Source of the DNA: Planctomycetota bacterium | GTDB lineage: Bacteria > Planctomycetota > SZUA-567 | Length of the DNA: 8,111 nt | Assembly (NCBI GenBank): GCA_020861125.1 | Contig: JAJBSZ010000311.1 | Location: 1 to 8,111 of the forward strand | Reading direction: 5' to 3' | Part shown: positions 4,921 through 8,111 of the stretch, piece by piece | Position numbering within the stretch: the stretch's first letter is position 1 | Layout of the letters: each line of letters begins with the position of its first letter | Translations under genes and position numbers: made by a program | The notes under the pieces: generated by a model | The model's database searches: none | What the model saw: only the letters and a program-made list of their open reading frames with translations | What the model was told of the DNA's origin: nothing

Positions 4921-6846
4921 ATGCCAGAAATCCAGCACTGCCGCAACTGCGCGTCCGCCGATACCGGGTTGCAGTCCTTCATCGCCGGCCTGACGGTCGA
5001 GACCGCCCACCACCGCGCCGGCGACGAGCCGGTGCGCTGCGGCTTCGGGCTGCAGGGCGTCTGCTGCCGCCTCTGCGCCAACGGTCCCTGCCGCATTACC
5101 CCGAAAACCCCGCGCGGCATCTGCGGCGCCGACGCCGACGCCATCGTCGCCCGCAACCTGCTGCGGGCCGTGGCCGCCGGGTCCGGCTGTTATATCCATA
5201 TCGTGGAAAACACCGCCCGCAACCTCAAGGCCGTGGGCGAGAGTGGCGGCACCATCAAGAGCGTGCCGGCGCTGGAACGGCTGGCGAAGCTCTTGGGCCT
5301 CGCCGGCGGCACACCGCACGACCTGGCGGTGCGGGTGGCCGACGCGGTGCTGGCCGACCTCTACCGCCCCCGGTTCGACCCCATGCGGCTCACGGAAAAG
5401 ATGGCCTATGCCCCCCGGTACCGCAAGTGGCAGGAGCTCGGTCTGCTGCCCGGCGGCGCCAAGTCCGAGGTATTTGACGGGGTGGTGAAGTCCTCCACCA
5501 ACCTGTCGAGCGATCCCGTCGACATGCTGATGCACTGCCTGACCCTCGGCATCAGCACCGGTCTCTACGGGCTGACCATGACCAACCTGCTGAACGACGT
5601 GATGCTGGGCGAGCCGGTGATCCGTCCCGCCGCCGTCGGTTTCCAGACCATCGACCCCGACTACATCAACATCATGATCACCGGCCACCAGCATTCCTGC
5701 TTCACCGACCTGCAGGAGCGCCTGGTGCAGCCGGAGGTGACGGCCCGGGCCCGGCAGGCGGGCGCCAAGGGCTTCCGCCTGGTGGGTTGCACCTGCGTCG
5801 GGCAGGACCTGCAACTCCGGGGCGAGCACTACCAGGAGGTGTTCACCGGCCACGCCGGCAACAATTTCACCAGCGAAGCCGTGCTCGCCACCGGCGCCGT
5901 CGACATGGTGGTCTCCGAGTTCAACTGCACCCTGCCGGGCATCGAGCCCATCGCCGAACAGCTCCATATCCGCCTGTTCTGCATCGACGACGTCGCCAAG
6001 AAGGCCAACGCCGGCTTCACCCCCTACTCCTACGGCGAGCGGGAGGCGGTGAGCGAACGGATCATCGCCGAGGCCCTCGCCGCCTACGCCGATCGCCGGG
6101 GCCGGGTGACGGTAGCCGTGCCGGCGGATCACGGCAACGACGACACCCTCACCGGCGTGTCCGAAACCTCCCTCAAAGCCTTCCTCGGCGGCAGCTGGCA
6201 GCCGCTGGTGGACTGCATCGCTTCCGGAGCGATCAAGGGCGTCGTCGGGGTGGTGGGCTGTTCCAGCCTGGTGAGCGGCGGCCATGACGTCCTAACCGTG
6301 GACCTCGCCCGCGAGCTGATCCGCCGCGACATCCTGGTGCTCTCCGCCGGCTGCTCCAGTGGCGGTCTCGAGAACGTCGGCCTGATGCGGCCCGCCGCCG
6401 CCGCCGAGGCCGGACCGAACCTGCGGCGCGTCTGCGAATCCCTGGGGATTCCGCCGGTCCTGAACTTCGGCCCCTGTCTTGCCATCGGCCGGTTGGAGAT
6501 GGTTGCCACCGAACTGGCGGAGCACCTGGGCATCGACATTCCGCAGTTACCGCTGGCGCTGTCCGCACCGCAGTGGCTGGAGGAACAGGCGCTGGCCGAC
6601 GGCTGTTTCGGCCTGGCCCTGGGCCTTCCGCTGCATCTGGGTAAACCGCCCTTCGTCACCGGCAGCCCGGTGGTGGTGGACATCCTTACCCAAAAATTGC
6701 CGGAACTCACCGGTGGTCAGGTTATTCTGGACGAAGACGCGGCCCGGGCGGCGGCGACTCTGGACGGGATCATCGAGGCGCGCCGCGCCGCCCTCGGCCT
6801 TTCACCGGTGGGCGCGCCCGAGGGAGTTCCGGCGGAAGCCGTCTGA
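4921..6846 (+). CDS. cooS: Anaerobic Ni-containing carbon monoxide dehydrogenase catalytic subunit, variant active site
   Basis: Encodes 641 aa, full length for CooS, the cytoplasmic homodimeric enzyme that interconverts CO and CO2 at a Ni-Fe-S cluster. D-cluster Cys40 and Cys48 and B-cluster Cys49, Cys52, Cys57 and Cys68 are present (RCGFGLQGVCCRLC...GPC...GICGADAD). All six C-cluster ligands are recognisable: His256, Cys292, Cys336, Cys447, Cys478 and Cys519. However, residues known from CODH-II to line the substrate pocket and proton path are replaced: His93 by Tyr91, His96 by Ile94, His99 by Asn97, His102 by Arg100, Lys563 by Gln556, Ile567 by Asp560. The two flanks align without gaps over those stretches, so the substitutions are secure. 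The Cys292-Cys336 interval is 6 residues longer than in CODH-II, and an extra CxxC (Cys7, Cys10) lies at the N-terminus. Start ATG has AAGGAG at 4908-4913. Ordinary CO oxidation is therefore uncertain; CO sensing or another small-molecule reaction is possible. Confidence 0.93.
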   Translation: MPEIQHCRNCASADTGLQSFIAGLTVETAHHRAGDEPVRCGFGLQGVCCRLCANGPCRITPKTPRGICGADADAIVARNLLRAVAAGSGCYIHIVENTARNLKAVGESGGTIKSVPALERLAKLLGLAGGTPHDLAVRVADAVLADLYRPRFDPMRLTEKMAYAPRYRKWQELGLLPGGAKSEVFDGVVKSSTNLSSDPVDMLMHCLTLGISTGLYGLTMTNLLNDVMLGEPVIRPAAVGFQTIDPDYINIMITGHQHSCFTDLQERLVQPEVTARARQAGAKGFRLVGCTCVGQDLQLRGEHYQEVFTGHAGNNFTSEAVLATGAVDMVVSEFNCTLPGIEPIAEQLHIRLFCIDDVAKKANAGFTPYSYGEREAVSERIIAEALAAYADRRGRVTVAVPADHGNDDTLTGVSETSLKAFLGGSWQPLVDCIASGAIKGVVGVVGCSSLVSGGHDVLTVDLARELIRRDILVLSAGCSSGGLENVGLMRPAAAAEAGPNLRRVCESLGIPPVLNFGPCLAIGRLEMVATELAEHLGIDIPQLPLALSAPQWLEEQALADGCFGLALGLPLHLGKPPFVTGSPVVVDILTQKLPELTGGQVILDEDAARAAATLDGIIEARRAALGLSPVGAPEGVPAEAV

Positions 6847-6896
6847 TCCTCGGCGCGTTCGATTTTCCGCGGGAATCCTTTGAGGGAGGGATGGCA

Positions 6897-7355
6897 ATGC
6901 GCCGCATCTTCATCGATCGGGAAAAATGCCAGGGCTGCCTCGGATGCGCCTTCGCCTGCATGGCCGAACACAACCCGGCCGGAACGTCCGCGTACGACCT
7001 TGTCCTCACCGACGCCGGAGCGGTCTGCCACGGCAACGTCTTCACCGACGCCGGCGGCCGGCCGGTGCCGGTCTTGTGCCGGCACTGCGACGATCCGGAC
7101 TGCGTCCGCGCCTGCATGAGCGGAGCGATGCGGAAGGACCGCTTGTCGGGTCGGGTGACCTACGACCGCGACCGGTGCGCGTCCTGCTACATGTGTCTGA
7201 TGTCCTGCCGTTTCGGTGTTTTGAAGACGGACGGACTCACCGGCCGGTTCATCCAGAAATGCGACCTGTGTGGCGACCGCCCCGTACCCCGCTGCGTGGA
7301 AGAATGTCCATCCGGCGCCCTTGACTACCGGGAGGTGGAACCCTCCGCCGTGTGA
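6897..7355 (+). CDS. cooF: CooF-like ferredoxin with four [4Fe-4S] motifs
   Basis: Encodes 152 aa. Sixteen Cys fall into four cluster motifs, numbered from Met at 6897: 11-14-17-21 (CxxCxxCxxxC), 61-64-69-73 (CxxCxxxxCxxxC), 94-97-100-104 (CxxCxxCxxxC) and 122-125-133-137. This is the CooF/HydN/DmsB-like polyferredoxin arrangement; next to cooS it should accept electrons from the CODH D-cluster and pass them on. There is no signal peptide or Tat motif, so it is cytoplasmic. GGGAGGG at 6884-6890 lies 6-7 nt before the ATG at 6897, whereas the in-frame ATG at 6891 would abut it, so 6897 is preferred; the alternative adds only Met-Ala. It follows cooS by 50 bp. The last codons (YREVEPSAV) are encoded by DNA that resembles the ribosome-binding segment of the downstream repeats. 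Confidence 0.92.
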   Translation: MRRIFIDREKCQGCLGCAFACMAEHNPAGTSAYDLVLTDAGAVCHGNVFTDAGGRPVPVLCRHCDDPDCVRACMSGAMRKDRLSGRVTYDRDRCASCYMCLMSCRFGVLKTDGLTGRFIQKCDLCGDRPVPRCVEECPSGALDYREVEPSAV

Positions 7356-7361
7356 AATCCG

Positions 7362-7598
7362 GCCATCCTCCGGACTGGGTACCAGCGCCGCCGACCGCAC
7401 GGCGGCGGCTGAAGGGCACGCAACCGATCCGGTCCGGTCGTGTGGACGGAGGTCCGATCGGCGCCCTCAGCCTGAACCACGCAACCATGCGGATGGTGTG
7501 AACCTGGCTGCCAGCGCCGCCAGCCTCGACGGCGAACGGTTGCGCAGGTCTTCCATATCCGAGTTGACGGATAGTTGTTCCTTCCAACCGGGAGGCGG
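7362..7598 (+). repeat. Decayed tandem unit 1 resembling the 5' end of the FNOR gene
   Basis: This unit holds two sub-copies. The first, from about 7362, contains CTGGGTACCAGCGCCGCCG, nearly the same as the FNOR start (CTGGGTGCCAGTGCCGCCG at 7864-7882), and would read GTSAADRTAAAEG against GASAAGLTAAGE. The second, from 7484, begins ACCATGCG exactly like the FNOR start (7846-7853) and then reads, in a shifted frame, VNLAASAASLDGERLRR against VILGASAAGLTAAGELRR. The Rossmann glycines are lost, and the second sub-copy's ATG at 7487 meets a TGA after four codons. By eye, unit 1 matches unit 2 at about 70-75% over 7378-7491 against 7619-7732, including 15 identical bases (7477-7491 and 7718-7732). 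Confidence 0.7.
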
Positions 7599-7845
7599 AC
7601 CAAGCGCATGTCCTACTATGTGCCAGCGGCCGCCGGCCGCATGGCGACGGGGCGGGGGCGAGAACCGCGCCGGTTCCGGTCGTATACGAAGGTCCGTTCG
7701 GGCGCCGTAGTGTAGATCCACGCAACCATGCGATTGTGGTGTGACTGCCTGTCATCTCCGCCTACCATCCGACAGCGGGCGGTTGCGCCGGCCGGTACAT
7801 TTCCGAAGCGTCGACGGTTTGACGATCTTTCTAACGGGGAGGTGG
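7599..7845 (+). repeat. Decayed tandem unit 2 resembling the 5' end of the FNOR gene
   Basis: This second unit is offset about 241 bp from unit 1. Its first sub-copy opens with an intact GGGAGGCGGACC like the true FNOR ribosome site (GGGGAGGTGGACC), but the start codon is altered (ACCAAGCG in place of ACCATGCG); a CATGT a few bases on is shared with FNOR and would open a 35-codon frame (7608-7715) with no recognisable product. It retains GTGCCAG followed by GCCGCCGG and a CGTATACGAAGGT block matching CGGATACGGAGGT in FNOR (7945-7957). Its second sub-copy again starts ACCATGCG (7725-7732) but diverges in frame; its later part (GGTTGCGC, 7781-7788) matches 7538-7545 of unit 1. The unit ends directly at the true FNOR ribosome site. 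Confidence 0.7.
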
Positions 7846-7848
7846 ACC

Positions 7849-8111
7849 ATGCGTCATGTAATTCTGGGTGCCAGTGCCGCCGGCCTTACGGCGGCGGGCG
7901 AACTGCGCCGTCTCGACCCGGCGGCGGACATCACCGTTGTCAGCACGGATACGGAGGTGTATTCCCGATGTATGCTCCACCGCCGCCTTGCCGGCGACCG
8001 GGAGGATATCAGCTTTGTCCCGGCCGATTTTTTCGCCGCCAACCGGATCCGCTGGCTGCCGGGTGAAACCGCGATCGATCTCGATCTGGACGCGGGCGCG
8101 GTGCTGCTGGC
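7849..8111 (+). CDS. FAD/NAD(P)-dependent oxidoreductase (FNOR), 5' part only
   Basis: The first 87 codons of a pyridine-nucleotide-disulfide-oxidoreductase-like flavoprotein; the frame runs off the window. The N-terminal beta strand MRHVILGASAAG carries the dinucleotide-binding loop GxSxxG (Gly7-Gly12), followed by LTAAGELRRLDPAADITVVS and the EVYSRCMLHRRLAG segment that aligns with the YSRPML-type motif of NADH oxidase/FNOR proteins. Its Shine-Dalgarno GGGGAGG (7836-7842) is 6 nt from the ATG. In cooS-cooF-FNOR operons this protein is expected to take electrons from the CooF-like ferredoxin and reduce NAD(P)+ or another acceptor, which is inference here. It is 493 bp after cooF, far more than other gaps in the operon, and that gap contains decayed copies of this gene's own start. 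Confidence 0.85.
   Translation, partial: MRHVILGASAAGLTAAGELRRLDPAADITVVSTDTEVYSRCMLHRRLAGDREDISFVPADFFAANRIRWLPGETAIDLDLDAGAVLL

Noticed and set aside
4738..6285. 515-residue open frame on the minus strand opposite cooS
   Set aside because: It is the high-GC antisense shadow of cooS, with His/Gly/Ala/Val-rich low-complexity composition and no motif.
7270..7710. 146-residue plus-strand frame across the cooF end and the repeats
   Set aside because: It overlaps cooF in another frame, has no ribosome site, and its only FNOR-like segments are the decayed repeats.
7377..7860. CRISPR array in the cooF-FNOR gap
   Set aside because: Repeats are about 121 or 241 bp apart, diverged by roughly a quarter, and lack uniform spacers.
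7728..8066. 112-residue plus-strand frame starting at the fourth repeat copy
   Set aside because: It runs into FNOR in the wrong frame and shows no family features; the ATG comes from the copied FNOR start.

Overview
The window is GC-rich (well above 60% by eye) with Gram-negative style signals: Shine-Dalgarno sites, a sigma-54 type promoter, a TRAP transporter and a nickel CO dehydrogenase operon. This suits an anaerobic or facultatively anaerobic member of Desulfobacterota or Pseudomonadota; the taxon itself is inference.

Layout. Positions 1-3 are the start codon of a divergent minus-strand gene that leaves the window. Positions 4-655 are a long intergenic region holding two adjacent dyads (240-276), an A+T-rich stretch (309-346) and a -24/-12 element (389-404): the arrangement of an enhancer-activated sigma-54 promoter. 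It would drive a four-gene plus-strand operon, 656-4315: dctM-type large permease, dctP-type binding protein, a cyclase-family (kynurenine formamidase-like) metal hydrolase, and dctQ-type small permease. The order M-P-hydrolase-Q is unusual and suggests import of a carboxylate whose metabolism involves the hydrolase. A near-perfect intrinsic terminator (4344-4373) ends this operon.

The second plus-strand operon starts at 4461: an Rrf2-family regulator with three C-terminal Cys (Fe-S type) just behind a perfect 13-bp palindrome; a Ni-dependent CO dehydrogenase catalytic subunit (cooS type, 641 aa); a CooF-like ferredoxin with four [4Fe-4S] motifs; and the first 87 codons of an FAD/NAD(P)-dependent oxidoreductase (FNOR). 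This is the recognised cooS-cooF-FNOR module, in which electrons from CO would pass through the ferredoxin to a flavoprotein and probably NAD(P), under Fe-S or redox-sensing control. No cooC Ni-insertion gene lies in the window.

Two things stand out. First, CooS keeps all metal-cluster ligands but has replaced the second-shell residues that handle substrate and protons in CODH-II of Carboxydothermus: the positions of His93, His96, His99, His102, Lys563 and Ile567 are Tyr, Ile, Asn, Arg, Gln and Asp. Second, the 493-bp gap between cooF and FNOR is not ordinary spacer: it is a run of four decayed copies, about 121 bp apart, of the ribosome-binding/start/Rossmann-loop segment that begins the FNOR gene, organised as two 241-bp units.
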